Shown: positions 1 to 13,978, counted from the first letter of the stretch. The stretch is DNA of 64,000 nucleotides from Eriocheir sinensis (GCF_024679095.1 NC_066515.1:23169717-23233716); one strand, 5' to 3'. A program made the numbers and translations. Notes: a model not told the origin generated them from the sequence alone.

Positions 1-27
1 CACACACACACACACACACACACACAC
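1..27. repeat. (CA)n microsatellite at window edge
   Basis: A perfect CA run that starts at or before the first base of the window. Confidence 0.97.
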
Positions 28-179
28 CTCAAAGTCACACTAAATGGCATTCATACTTATAGGAATCACACTTCAAGAGGTAAACAAGGGAGGGAAGGTC
101 ACACTTATATACCTTACACACATAGGCAAGGTTATACGTATGGGTAACACTTGGTCAGGGGCAGTATGAGAGGAAATAA

Positions 180-1440
180 TATAAGGATGAGAAAGAGGAG
201 GAAGAGGAGGAGGAGGAGGAGGAAGACAGGGATAATATTTAAGGAGCTTTCAGTAAGGAATATGAGGGAGGAGGATTAGGAAGAGGAAAGTAAAAAGAAT
301 GGAACCAATTTAAAGGGGTCACATGAGGTCAGGAAGAAGAGGGGGAGGAAGGATATCAGGAGGAGGAGGGGGAGGTAGACGAGGAGGATGGGAGTCACAT
401 TAATGATAGGAGGAAACGAAGAAGGAGGAGGAGGGAAAAAAAAGACGATGGGGCCAATTTAAAAAGGTCACACTAGGTCAAGAGAGTGAGGGGGTGGTAG
501 GACATTAGATAGGAAAAGAAGAGGATAGGAGTCACTAAGGATAGAAGGAAGAGGAGGAGGAAGAAAAGGAGGAGGAGGAGGAGGAGGAGGAGGGAAAAAA
601 ACGATGGGGCCAATTTAAAAAGGTCACACTAGGTCAAGAGGGCGAGGGGGTGGAGGGACATTAGATGGGAGAAGAAGAGGATGGGAGTCACATTTAAGGA
701 TAGAAGGAAGAGGAGGAGGAGGAAGAGAAGGAGGAGGAGGAGGAGGGGGAGAAAAAAAACCGAGATGATGGGGCCATTTTAAAGAGGTCACACTAGGTCA
801 GGAGGATGAGGGGGCGGAGAAGAAGAGGTTGAGAGTCACATTTAAGGATAGAAGGAAGAGGAGGAGGAGGAAGAGAAGGAGGAGGAGGAGGAGGGGGAGA
901 AAAAACCGAGATGATTGAGCTGATTTAAAGAGGTCACACTAGGTCAGGAGGATGAGGGGGCGGAGAAGAAGAGGTTGAGAGTCACATTTAAGGATAGAAG
1001 GAAGAGGAGGAGGAGGAAGAGAAGGAGGAGGAGGAGGAGGGGGAGAAAAAAAACCGAGATGATGGGGCCAATTTAAAGAGGTCGCACTAGGTCAGGAGGA
1101 TGAGGGGGTGGAGAAGAAGAGGTTGAGAGTCACGTTTAAGGATAGAAGGAAGAGGAGGAGGAGGAAGAGAAGGAGGAGGAGGAGGGGGAAAAAAAAACGA
1201 GATGATGGGGCCAATTTAAAGAGGTCACACTAGGTCAGGAGGATGAGGGGGTGGAGAAGAAGAGGTTGAGAGTCACATTTAAGGATAGAAGGAAGAGGAG
1301 GAGGAGGAAGAGAAGGAGGAGGAGGAGGGGGAAAAAAAACGAGATGATTGGGCTGATTTAAAGAGGTCACACTAGGTCAGGAGGATGAGGGGGCGGAAAG
1401 ACATCAAGGGGAGGGTTGGGGGAGGGTAAGGGGGTCACAT
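180..1440 (+). repeat. Purine-rich ~150 bp tandem array, about 8 copies
   Basis: The anchor GGTCACACTAGGTCA, or a close variant, recurs at 317, 466, 622, 786, 932, 1080, 1223 and 1365, giving intervals of 142-164 bp. Each unit has four parts in order: the anchor, a GGATGAGGGGG(C/T)GGAGAAGAAG stretch, GAGTCACATTTAAGGATAG, and a variable (GGA)n block followed by an A-run and GATGGGGCCAATTTAAA. Length variation comes mainly from the GGA and A runs. The leftmost units are more diverged and the units from 786 to 1365 are nearly identical, so the right side expanded more recently. I see no gene here. Confidence 0.93.
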
Positions 1441-1484
1441 TTAAGGGTCACAGTAAGGGGTAACTTAAAGCGTGAGGTCTGTGC

Positions 1485-1860
1485 GTGAGATCATCGGTAT
1501 TGACCTGTGCGGGAAGCGACCGGGATGCCACCTCTCGCCAGCAACTCCGGCTATACCTCTCCCTCTCCCTCTCCCTCTCCCTCTCCCGTGGCGCCTTCTC
1601 GGGGGCTAACCAGGGTGGACGGGCGTGCAGGGTGTGTCAGGGAGCAGCAGGGGCGTACCAGGGAGATAGGGCAAGGCAGGGCACGGTTAGGGTGTTAGTC
1701 GAATGCCTGCCACAGTTTTCCTCGACAAGGGTTTTCGCCAGTGCCTCAGCCACCACCACCACTACCACCCGCCTCCTCCTCCTCCTCCTCCTTCTGCCTC
1801 GCCCTGGTGGTTCAGTACTCCGCATTCCTCCTGCCAGCTCCCTCTAGCACTCCGTTCCCT
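1485..1860. other. Spacer with (CCCTCT)n and (CCT)n; no gene recognised
   Basis: This separates the purine array on the left from the pyrimidine array on the right. It contains a (CCCTCT)n run near 1557-1588, then GC-richer sequence (GGGGCTAACCAGGGTGGACG and similar) and a CAC/CCT-rich block near 1748-1800. Open frames of 60-120 residues cross it in both strands, but they consist of simple repeats (SLSLSL, TTTTT, LLLLL) and resemble no protein family. Confidence 0.6.
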
Positions 1861-3345
1861 TCCACATAACCCTCGTTCCCTCTGCACCCCATTTAGCACA
1901 TATTCCTGGCATACCACATCATTCCCCAGCCTCTCTCAGCACCACGCCTCCTTCCTACGCCTCATCCTCGCATCCTACAGCTCCCCTTTGAAGCCACACC
2001 CTTCCTAGCACCTCATATAAGCTCACTGCCAAACCCTCAGCTTTCCACACCATTGTTATACTCTCAAAACTCATTCCAAGTGATGTATATTCCGTACAGC
2101 ACACCTATCACCCCATCCTTACATCCTACAGCTCTCTCTAGTAGGCCACACCCTTCCTAGCACCTCATATAAGCTCACTTCCTAGCCATGAGCTCCCCAC
2201 ACTATTATAACCGTTTCTAAGCTCATTCCTAGCGACATATATTCAATACAGCACACCTATCACCCCATCCTTCCATCCTAAAGCTCTCTCTAGTAGACCA
2301 CACCCTTCCTAGCACCTCACATAAGCTCACTTCCTAACCATGAGCTCCCCACACCATTATAACCGTTTCTAAGCTCATTCCTAGCGACATATATTCCGTA
2401 CAGCATCCTTTCACCCCATCCTTCCATCCAACAGCTCTCCCTAGCAAATCACACCCTTCCTAGCACCTCATACAAGCTCGCTACCTAACCCAGAGCTCCC
2501 CACACCATTGTTATAATTTCCAAGCTTATTTCTAGTGATATATATTCTGTACATCACACCTTTCACCCCATCCTTACATCCTACAGCTCTCCCTAGCAAG
2601 CCACACCCTTCCCAGCACCTCTTACAAGCTCACCACTACCACCTTGAGCTTCCTACGCCAATGATATCCTTTCTAAGCTCATTTCTGGTGATATATATTC
2701 CTCACAGCATCTTTTCTCTACTTCATTCTTGTCTTGCTTTTTTCGAACTGGCCACTCCCTCAGCAGTAACAGCATCTCTCTAGCACCTTTTACATGCACA
2801 CTACTCTTGAACTAATTTCTAGCAATATATATTCGGAACAGTATTCGTTTTCACTTCTCTAAATCATCATATATATTTTTTTTTAAACTAGCCACACTTT
2901 CCCCTGTAACATAACACTCTCTAGCACATTTTACAAGCACACTCCACTATCTTCAGCATTGTTATCGTCTCTTAAACTCATTCTTAGCTATATATATTTC
3001 TTACAACACACCTTTCTCCTTACTCTTGAAACTACACCTTTTTTTCTAACTGGTCACACTTTCCCCTGTAACATAACACCCATCTAGCACCTTTCACAAG
3101 CACCCTACAGTATCTTCAGCATTGTCATCGTCTCTTAAGCTTATTCCCAGAGCCATAGATTTCGTAAAACACTCCATTCACCTCATCCTCGCATTCTACA
3201 CCTTTTTCAAACTGGCCACATTCTCCCCGGTAACCTAACACCTCCCTACCACCTTTTATAAGCATGCTAGACTATCTTCAGCATCTCATGTCTACTATTT
3301 CACCTATTTTTAGCACGGTACAGCTCATCACCATATCACCAGCAC
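1860..3345 (+). repeat. Pyrimidine-rich ~150 bp tandem array, about 9-10 copies
   Basis: The anchor AGCACCTCATATAAGCTCAC, or a diverged form of it, occurs at 2008, 2159, 2311, 2462, 2614, 2782, 2923, 3086 and about 3248. The first four intervals are 151-152 bp; later ones range from 141 to 168. Each unit also carries TATATATTC, CAGCACACC and a TTCCTAGCAC tail. Units at the left are most alike, and homology decays steadily to the right until only the AGCACCTTTTA core is recognisable. Confidence 0.92.
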
Positions 3346-3660
3346 CTTTTCACACGTTTTCTGGCAGTATACATCCCGCTTATTGCTTATGCCCCCCCTA
3401 AACAGTACAGAGGTCCGCCCCAGTACTCGCCCGCCTCCCAGCCCTCATCTCCTCTCTCTCTCCCTCATTTCCTTCCCCTCTCCCTTCCCTCCCTTGATAA
3501 ACACGTCACGTCATGTCCCTATCACCTTCCAAATAAGCACTTTACCTCCCTCCCTCTCTCCTTTCTCCTCCTCTTTTTCCTCGTTCGTCGACCCTCTTCC
3601 TCCCTCCTCCTCCTCCTCCTCCCTCTCCTCCTCCCTTGAAAACACCAACACTTCAGCACA
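3346..3660. other. CT-rich low-complexity sequence, no gene seen
   Basis: A pyrimidine-rich stretch with (CTCCCT) and (CCTCCT) motifs connects the array on the left to the (AC)n tracts on the right. The open frame through it (MLMPPLNSTEV...) becomes serine/proline-only and is not credible as a protein. Confidence 0.6.
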
Positions 3661-3681
3661 TTAACAACATCAGCCGATAAG

Positions 3682-3686
<5 letters not shown>

Positions 3687-3725
<39 letters not shown>

Positions 3726-3756
3726 AACAAGAATATTAAGAGAGTAAACAGATAAG

Positions 3757-3832
<76 letters not shown>
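3687..3832. repeat. Two (AC)n microsatellites
   Basis: AC runs at 3687-3721 and 3760-3832 are separated by 38 bp of non-repetitive sequence. Confidence 0.97.
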
Positions 3833-3834
<2 letters not shown>

Positions 3835-3897
3835 TGCTCATTGTCATGCAAGTGTACTGAAGTGTGAGGGAGGAAAAATTGTGAGGAAAGGAAGGAA

Positions 3898-4049
<152 letters not shown>

Positions 4050-4145
4050 GGAGGGAAAGAGATGGAGGAACGGAGGAATGGAGGAAGGAATGTTCGGACT
4101 AAAAAAAAAAAAGGAAAAAAGGGAGAGAAAATGTAAATAGGGGAT

Positions 4146-4694
<549 letters not shown>

Positions 4695-4759
4695 TGAAAC
4701 CAGAGACAGACACACATAACAGACAAAGATAGATGGACAGCGACGGAGAGAGAAAGGCT

Positions 4760-6289
<1,530 letters not shown>

Positions 6290-6845
6290 TCCTGAGGGAT
6301 GAGGTGATCGAAGGTAAAGGAATCTTCCTCCTCTTGCCCTATATTGCCTCACCACTCTCTCTCTCCCGTCGTCCCAATCAACAGGAATATAAGAAAAATT
6401 AAAAGAATAAGGAAGAAAAAGACGAAGAAAAAAGAAAATTAAGAAACATCTTTAACAACAACAACAACAACTACTACAATAATGACAGGAATGGATACTT
6501 AATAATTTAAAACAAAGCGACAATATATATTTTTTTCAGCATATTTCCAACTAATTGTCTCGCCTCGTTATATAAAAAGTCACACACTCACACATAATGT
6601 CGTTTCCTGATTCGTAACATTTTCATGCCCACATTTAAAGCGAAGCACAAGCCGGCTCGGGATTGTGTCGGCAGAGTTGCGTTCATGGGAGCTTCGGGTC
6701 AGAATTAAAAAGCACAGAATTTTGGAATATTTTATGCTCATCCTCACGAAGTTCAGAAGATTAAAAATTCTATAATGTTAAAAGTTTGCCTTCAAATGAC
6801 ACTTATTCAGATGTAAGAAGAATGGGATTAAGACAATGGAGAGGA
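6290..6845. other. Unique AT-rich sequence, no gene recognised
   Basis: This is one of the few non-repetitive stretches at the left of the window. A short (AAC)n run lies near 6453-6472. Around 6640-6700 there is GC-richer sequence (AAGCCGGCTCGGGATTGTGTC). I found no frame with protein-like composition and no splice-site pair framing an exon. Confidence 0.5.
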
Positions 6846-6849
6846 CATG

Positions 6850-6854
6850 AATTA

Positions 6855-6889
<35 letters not shown>

Positions 6890-6896
6890 GTACTAG

Positions 6897-6931
<35 letters not shown>

Positions 6932-7060
6932 TTGATACTACTATTAATACCGCAGTTCTTCGTCCTTCTCCTCTTCCTCTTTTTTTCTCTTCTTCTTTTC
7001 CTCCTCCCCCTCCTCCTCCTCCTCCTACTACTACTACTACTACGACTACTACTACTGGTA
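6850..7060. repeat. (ACT)n and (CCT)n trinucleotide repeats
   Basis: (ACT)n runs at 6855-6932 and 7024-7056 flank a (TTC/CCT)n block at 6958-7025. Poly-threonine, poly-valine and poly-leucine frames result in different phases. Confidence 0.96.
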
Positions 7061-7119
7061 ATAATAACACTAATATTATGCCAGTCTCAGTGTCATAAGC
7101 GGTCCAAAACATGATTTAG

Positions 7120-7260
7120 GTTAGGTATTATAGGAGGTCAGCGCCGGCCAATCAGCGTGCAGGAAGGGGAGCAGAGGGCGCAGCGCCGACCAATGGGAGG
7201 GCGGCATGAAAACTGTATTACCCAGGCCATCAATAACAAAGGGACGCGAGAGACGCACAG
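7120..7260. promoter_or_regulatory. GC-rich segment with two CCAAT boxes
   Basis: GGCCAATCAG places a CCAAT at 7148-7152, and GACCAATGGG places another at 7190-7194. They lie 42 bp apart in the same orientation, each after GCGCCG(G/A). A GGGAGGGCGG GC-box-like motif follows. Paired NF-Y-type CCAAT boxes with a GC box are typical of vertebrate and invertebrate promoters. No transcript start or exon could be tied to this segment, so promoter function is an inference. Confidence 0.3.
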
Positions 7261-7264
7261 TAAA

Positions 7265-7910
7265 CGGAACCACGGCCACCAGTAACTCGTCCACTACAAC
7301 CACACCCACCACCAGTATCACCAACACTACCACCACAACCAACACCACCACTAATAATACCACGACCACTATCACTAACCACTAACCACTACCACTAACA
7401 CCACCGCCACCACCACCACCACCAGTATCACCAACACTACCACCACAACCAACACCACCACTACTAATACCACGACCACTATCACTAACCACTAACCACT
7501 ACCACTAACACCACCACCATCACTAACATCACCAGTAACGCCAACACCACTACCACTAACCACTAACACCACCTTCTCCACAATGGTCACCAACTACTAC
7601 TACTACTACTACTACCACTACTACTTCGTCCTCTTCTACCTCTACTATAACGACCACCCCCCACAATCACTTCACCACACGACCCACCTCATCACCACCA
7701 CCACCACCACCACCAATAACAACAACAACAGCGGTCACCAGCATCACCATCTATTCTCCTACACCAGTCACCACCATCACTATAAATCCTCGCGACAAAC
7801 ACCATTCTCATTCATCACCACTACGGCCACCACCACCACCACGAACAATGCCCCCACTATCCATCACCACCATCACCACTATCACCACCACCACCACCGC
7901 CCCCGCAAGA
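7265..7910. repeat. (ACC)n-rich block with a 110 bp duplication
   Basis: Degenerate ACC/CAC/ACT triplets fill about 640 bp. Within them a unit beginning ACCAGTATCACCAACACTAC occurs at 7311 and again at 7421, so it is a 110 bp tandem duplication. A (TAC)n run lies at 7595-7625. Frames through the block are histidine/threonine/tyrosine-only. Confidence 0.9.
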
Positions 7911-8079
7911 AAGGTAAGCCGTGGAACCCTAAATCAAAGGTATAGAGGTAAGACGCAGCCACGAGGACGGTCATCAGGGTCGGGCAGGGAGCCAAATTAT
8001 CACAATGACCTCCAAGTAATCAAGACGGAAGCGGAGGCTGGCTACAGACAGCGGCGAAGAAGGCTCGGAAGGCGCTGAG

Positions 8080-8770
8080 AGAGAATGGGAAAAGGTGGGA
8101 TGACAGATAAGGCAGAGGAGATGGAGGGAAGGTAACAGGGATGAGAAAGAACGAAGACCGAAGGAGAATAGGAGAAGAGAAGGAAGAGTAGATGGAAAGA
8201 AGGTAAAAGGAACATGAAGGAAGGAAAATGAAAGGCTATGGAAGGTGATGAGGGAGAATGGGAAAATGTCAGATGGTACAAGACAGAAAAGATGAAAGAA
8301 CATGAAAGGGGATTAGAAAGGAAGAAAACAAGGTTGATCATGAATGAAGAAAGGAAAACGAAATGCTATGGAAGGTGATGAGAGAGAATGGGCGAAGGTT
8401 TGATGGTACTAGAGAAAAAAAAGATGAATGGAAGGTGAAGGGGATTAGAAAGGAAGAAAACAAGGTGAACGAAGCTAAGGAAGATGGGGAAAGAGAATGG
8501 ATGGAGGTGAATTAAGACAACAGAGAGAGAATATTGAAGAAAAGAAGTAAAAGGGATAAAAGATGAAGGAAAATAATGAAGAAAACTTAATATAATGATA
8601 GCTAGAAGAAGGAGAGATGCCGCAGAATGAAGAGAAGATGGAAGGAAGAGAATAAAAAGGGAAAAAAGACTAAGGAAAACAGAATGACGAATATTAAAGA
8701 TGATGAAACAGACAAAACGAAAGATTGACGATACAGAAGCAACGAAAGGGTAAGTGAAAAGACTGAAGGA
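8080..8770 (+). repeat. Purine-rich degenerate tandem repeat, ~132 bp unit
   Basis: CTATGGAAGGTGATGAG starts at 8234 and 8366. The sequence after it (GAGAATGGG..., GATGGTAC..., GGGGATTAGAAAGGAAG) is shared between the copies. Weaker flanking units extend to both sides. No coding potential is visible. Confidence 0.75.
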
Positions 8771-8989
8771 ATACAATAACTCCTTCCCATTACTGACGAG
8801 GGTAAAAAATAAAATCGTGAGGAACTTTTACGAGAAGCGAAAGAGTATCCAATAATGTGGTTAGGGACTCGAACCTCTTCAAAGATCCAATACCCAGAGG
8901 AGGAAGTAGAGGAGGTAGGGTTCAATTCCTTATGAGTCAGGGAGTGGAAGGGTCAACTTTACGGTCATAGAAAACGTGTTGTGTACATA

Positions 8990-9560
8990 GAAAAAAATGG
9001 GAAAAAATTTAGAAAGAAGAAAAGACTATATAAGAGAGGAAAAAATGAGGAAATGAGGAAAAATGTTACGCTAAACACGTCATTATTTAAAAACAGTCTA
9101 AAAGGTGGGAAAAGAAAGAGGAAAAAGGAGACAAAAAAGGGAAAATAAGAGGAAATTAAGAAAGAGGATATAAGGAGACAAAAAGGGAAAATAAGAGGAA
9201 ATGAAGAAAAAGGAGGAAAAAAGAGAAAAAAGGAAAATAAGAGGAAATGCAGAAAGAGGAAAACAAGGAGACAAAAAAGGAAAATAAGAGGAAATAAAGT
9301 AAGAGGAAATAAAGAGAAAAAAGGGAAAGAAGAGGAAATGCAGAAAGAGGAAAACAAGGAGACAAAAAAGGAAAATAAGAGGAAATAAAGTAAGAGGAAA
9401 TTAGGAGAAAAAAAGGGAAAGAAGAGGAAATGAAGAAAGAGGAAAAATAAGGAGGAAAAAGGAAATTGAGAGTTAATGAAAAAAGAGGAAAAGAAGGAGA
9501 CAAAAATAGGAAAATAAGAGGAAATGAAAAAAGAGGAAAAAGAGGACACATAAAATAGGA
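8990..9560 (+). repeat. GGAAAATAAGAGGAAAT purine repeat block
   Basis: Variations of AAAATAAGAGGAAATGAAG recur many times. The clearest longer unit, GAGGAAATGCAGAAAGAGG..., starts near 9241 and again near 9336, about 95 bp apart. Confidence 0.8.
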
Positions 9561-9640
9561 AAATAAGAGGAAATGAGAGAAAAATGTGATACTGGAAACA
9601 CTATTACGTAAAGGAAATTACTCAAAGATATTCCTCGCGA

Positions 9641-9824
<184 letters not shown>

Positions 9825-10027
9825 GGAACACAAACTAACCACAAGAAAAAAATATATATAAAAAACACAAGCTGAGACGACGAGAGAAAGAAAAACTCAA
9901 CGAAACCAATTTACATTTTAATCACCATCATTTATATTTACCAAGGCGTCGAGAGAGGAGGAAAAACGTACAATGCGATTAAACACGCCTCGCCCTGAAC
10001 ACCTCGAAGCCTCTTAAAGACTTACGG

Positions 10028-10165
10028 TAATTTTATTAAACATTCTGAACCCCCAAGCACACATATTTGACAAGGCTTTCAAAGAGGAGTTTTGGGCATT
10101 TTCAGGGGTAGTTTTATGACCCTGGTGGTGGTAGTTTGACCCTTCTTCTGTACCGTGAACAAGAG
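10028..10165 (+). mobile_element. Dispersed repeat family A, copy 1
   Basis: The diagnostic core is ACAAGGCTTTCAAAGAGGAG, followed by GGGTAGTTTTATGACCCTGG and TGGTAGTTTGAC. The same order occurs at 58985-59085 and 59440-59560 in this window, about 49 kb away. The clade is not assigned: I see neither a reverse transcriptase nor A/B boxes in it. Confidence 0.75.
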
Positions 10166-10195
10166 GAAAGAAGAAAAAGAGAGAGAGAAAAAAAA

Positions 10196-10203
10196 GAAAG
10201 AAA

Positions 10204-10256
<53 letters not shown>

Positions 10257-10311
10257 AGTGAAAAAAAGAAAGAAAGAAAGAAAAGAAAGAAAACGAAAAT
10301 AAAAAGACGAA

Positions 10312-10357
<46 letters not shown>
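10196..10357. repeat. (GAAA)n and (GA)n microsatellites
   Basis: A (GAAA)n tract at about 10196-10257 is followed by A-rich purine sequence and a GA run at 10317-10357. Confidence 0.95.
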
Positions 10358-10358
<1 letters not shown>

Positions 10359-10377
10359 GGAAACAAAAAAAAAACGT

Positions 10378-10440
10378 TCCGGCCTTGAAAGAAAATGCGT
10401 AGAAACGTTTCCAGCTGCGTCGCCACCTTTGTGTTTTATA
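10378..10440 (+). mobile_element. Family A head fragment, left arm of an inverted pair
   Basis: It reads AAAATGCGTAGAAACGTTTC then CAGCTGCGTCGCCACCTTTG. The reverse complement of 11312-11373 matches it over about 57 bp with few differences, so the two fragments face each other about 0.9 kb apart. A related head occurs at 59446-59495. Confidence 0.75.
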
Positions 10441-10481
10441 TATTTATTGTTTTTTTACTTCACGCGTTTCCTTTCCTTATC

Positions 10482-10682
<201 letters not shown>

Positions 10683-11311
10683 AACATATATTCACTTTTT
10701 ATTTTCATTATTTCTTTTTAGCTTTTTCTTCCCTCACCGGTGCCTGGGGCCAAAGAGATATTGAAAGTGGTAGATCATACAGATAGACAGATAGAAAGAT
10801 AGATAGATAGATAAAAGAAATAAATAAAACTAGAAATAAATATAAACCTTGGAAGCTAAACTGATTCTTAGGGAAACTAAAATAAAAGAAGAATAGGTTT
10901 TTAAAGGGGAAAAATATTCAAATGGTATGCAAGTTCAATATATATCAACTACTTGACTCTACTGTACTTATCATCTTCTGTATACTACTCTACGGTCACT
11001 ACTACTATTTTCAATACTATTTATGTATACTATTATTCTCTCTCTCCTATTTCCATCAGTCTACTACCACACTCTATATTCCATCCATACGCTACTACAC
11101 TCTCCATTCCATCCATCTATTACACTTGTCAATTTTCTGTTTCCCTTTGTCTTCATCAACTCTGGTCTCTCTTAGGTTCTTCAGTGATGCCCTCTCGTGC
11201 CTCTATGGTCTGTCGTTCTTCTTTAAGCGTCCGTGAACGTTTATCTTCATTTTACGGTTCGTTAGACTGTGGCTCTCTCTGCTGATAAGGAAGGAAAACG
11301 TTTAAGTTAGA

Positions 11312-11373
11312 GAGGAAAACACAAAGGTGGTGACGCAGCGGGAAACGTTTCTACGCATTTTCTTGGAGGCCGT
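11312..11373 (-). mobile_element. Family A head fragment, right arm of an inverted pair
   Basis: On the minus strand this reads CCAAGAAAATGCGTAGAAAC followed by GTTTCCCGCTGCGTCACCAC, the same head as at 10378-10440 in opposite orientation. Confidence 0.75.
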
Positions 11374-11578
11374 AACATTTCTCTCTCTTTCTCGATGGAT
11401 TGGCCTATTTTTACGCCGTTTTCCAATAATTCCCATTTTCTTTTTTCACCTTAAGACTGAAACGGAGATGAATAAGTGTGATAGAGGCAAAAAATTGATC
11501 AAGAGAGAGAGAGCGAGGGAGCGAGAGCGAGCGAGCACAAAAGGTGAAGTGTATAAATACCTGGACGAGGAGATAGGT

Positions 11579-11654
11579 GGGCGGCTAAGTGGCTTGAGAC
11601 TCTACACTCAATACAGAAGTGGCAGTGAAGGGTTTCGAATCCCACTAAACGCCC
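11579..11654 (+). other. tRNA-like sequence, 76 nt
   Basis: An A-box-like CGGCTAAGTGG lies at 11582-11592 and a B-box-like GGTTTCGAATCCC at 11631-11643, with 38 nt between them. GGGCG at 11579 can pair with CGCCC at 11650-11654, giving a tRNA-sized unit. The T arm carries one extra T compared with a canonical tRNA, and only five acceptor pairs form. A SINE head or tRNA pseudogene is therefore more likely than a working tRNA. Confidence 0.4.
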
Positions 11655-11729
11655 GTGTGTGAAGAGTTTGTTGTGATCCTTCTCCGCGTCTTGAAAAGTG
11701 ACTATATTAGACCTTGTGTGACGTGAGCT

Positions 11730-12150
11730 GCATCTTAAAAGCTAAATATAGTCATAAAAATGAGATGTCAAAAAGAGAAGAGAAAATTGAAGGAAGATAA
11801 TACAAGAAGAAATATGAAAAGAAGAATTATATATACGTTGAATATATATAAATACCATTTCTTAAAGTTATATATAGTAGTAAAAATTAGCAAAAATTAA
11901 AGGAAAAACGAGAAAAGAAAGGGAGGAAAAGAGCATGAAGAAATACGAAAAGAAGAAGAGTTTTGAGTTTTTGACGTAAAAAAGACATAAAAATCATATC
12001 TTAAAGTTATATATAGTAGTAAAAGCGAGCAGAAATTAAAGAAGAGAAGAGAAAATAAAAGGAGGATAAGAGTATGAAGAAATATGAAAAGAAAAATAAT
12101 TTTGAGTTTTCGACGTTGAATACACATACAAATCTTGTCATTTTTTTATA
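11730..12150 (+). repeat. A-rich tandem repeat, ~130-139 bp unit, 3 copies
   Basis: CTTAAAGTTATATATAGTAG occurs at 11861 and 12000, with a diverged version (CTTAAAAGCTAAATATAGTC) at about 11734. Each is followed by a GAGAAAA/GAAGAAATA(C/T)GAAAAG segment. The intervals are about 127 and 139 bp. Confidence 0.8.
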
Positions 12151-12468
12151 TTACAAGAAATACCAAACACTGAAAGCTAATTATAAGGGAACTAAACTCC
12201 AGTAACATGTTTGCGTATTTAAAGACAGACAGAGGATGAAGCAGATAGAAATAAAATCACAAAACAGGATACACACAAAAAAAATCGATAAAATAGGAAA
12301 TTATAAAATGTGATGCAGATGCCCTGACCTCACACCCTCAACTTCTCCGTCCAATCAAAGAGGAAGAGGAAGAGGAAGGCAAGAAGAGGGAAGGAGGAAG
12401 CAAGGAAGAGACAACTCACGACACTTCAAGGAGACACAACACACAAAAAAAGGCGTCTGCTGAATATG

Positions 12469-12470
<2 letters not shown>

Positions 12471-12541
<71 letters not shown>
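12471..12541. repeat. (CA)n microsatellite
   Basis: A perfect CA run of about 70 bp. Confidence 0.98.
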
Positions 12542-12543
<2 letters not shown>

Positions 12544-12593
12544 CTCTTCCGTAACAAAAGTTGTAGTTCGTTTCAAACAGACAAACACACCTG

Positions 12594-12596
<3 letters not shown>

Positions 12597-12629
<33 letters not shown>

Positions 12630-12706
12630 TGTATTGTTCCCACGCCCTCAGCTTCGTGCCAACATTTGAAATAAAAAAGTCGTACCACGTGACTCCTGGC
12701 CGGCAG

Positions 12707-12752
<46 letters not shown>

Positions 12753-12782
12753 GGGCAGGCATGATAGGAAGATGTCTCGATA

Positions 12783-12822
<40 letters not shown>
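12597..12822. repeat. (CT)n and two (GT)n tracts
   Basis: CT lies at 12597-12624, and GT at about 12710-12748 and 12785-12822. A short unique segment (CATTATGTATTGTTCCCACG...) lies between them. Confidence 0.95.
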
Positions 12823-12823
<1 letters not shown>

Positions 12824-13109
12824 CTCATCTAGGACACGTTTTACCTCTGTTATATTTCTTCTTAAGAGACGCGATAAATACAAAACTTGTCTCATTGTAA
12901 TTTTAAGTCCAACATATATTACTCTCTCTCTCTCTCTCTCTCACCCGCCAAACTTTCATGCCGTGATTTCTCGCGGTAAAATATTAACGACTACGAAGAA
13001 TGAATTGCGTCGCGAGAATTTCTTTTTTTATTTCTCACTTTTAGAATGTCAAAGGAATACGTTAACGCCTTTTGTCTTTTTTCTCTATTTTTCGTGTTGA
13101 AGGAGATAG

Positions 13110-13195
13110 AGGAAGAGGAGGTAGTGGTGGTGGTGGTGGTGGTAGTGGTGGTGGTGGTGGTGGTGGTGGTGGTAGTGGTGGTGGTGGTGGTGGTG
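13110..13195. repeat. (GGT)n repeat
   Basis: A GGT/GGTAGT run reading as poly-glycine in one frame. The long frame through it is not protein-like outside the repeat. Confidence 0.93.
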
Positions 13196-13298
13196 TCGTA
13201 TACTTAGCCAAATTAACATCACGTCACGGAAAGCGAGAAAAAGAGATAAAAAAAAGAAGAGAGATGCGTATGTTTGTTTGTTCGCTCCTTCCTACCCA

Positions 13299-13299
<1 letters not shown>

Positions 13300-13347
<48 letters not shown>

Positions 13348-13537
13348 GTGTACGCCCCGTTAACAACACAACAGTCTGGGCATGTTAGTTTCGTTGCCAG
13401 CTGTCAAGTGACGTACGGAGGAGGAGGAGGAGGAGAAGGAGTAGGAGGAGGAGGGGGAGGAGGAGGAGGAGGAAAATATGGGGAAGAAGAAACGGGAGGT
13501 AGTGGAGGTGTTGGCATGTGTAATTATAGTGGTAATG

Positions 13538-13583
<46 letters not shown>

Positions 13584-13592
13584 CAGTAGTAG
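13300..13592. repeat. (GT)n, (GGA)n and (AGT)n repeats
   Basis: GT lies at about 13301-13350, a GGA block at 13417-13473, and AGT at about 13530-13590. Confidence 0.94.
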
Positions 13593-13859
13593 ACAAAAAG
13601 GAAGAGGAAGCTGGCACGGTATCTACAGGAATGAGAAAAGTTGGTGAGAAGGAAGAGATGAAGAGAGCAAAGAAGTGGATTATGATTAGAATGAAGAGAT
13701 TGAGGCAGAGGACGAGGAGGAGAAGGACAAGAACAAGGGAAGGAAGCAATAATAAAGAAATCGTAAGAGAGAAATGAAGGAAATGAGCGAATATTGGAGG
13801 AAAAGAAATACATAAATACATATCGAATGAAAGAAAAAAAAGAGTCAATCCATGTATCT

Positions 13860-13978
13860 TCAACTATTCTTCATCTACTCTTACTCCTCTTCCTCCTCCA
13901 CTTCCTCCTCCTCCTCCTCCTCCTCTACCTCCTCAAGCAGTCATTATTTCCCTATTATGAAGTGCGAAAATAGGCTTT

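Noticed and set aside
8860..8930. tRNA-like sequence with a B box (GGTTCGAGTCC on the minus strand)
   Set aside because: No A box lies at a plausible distance and there are no pairing ends; probably chance or a very decayed fragment.
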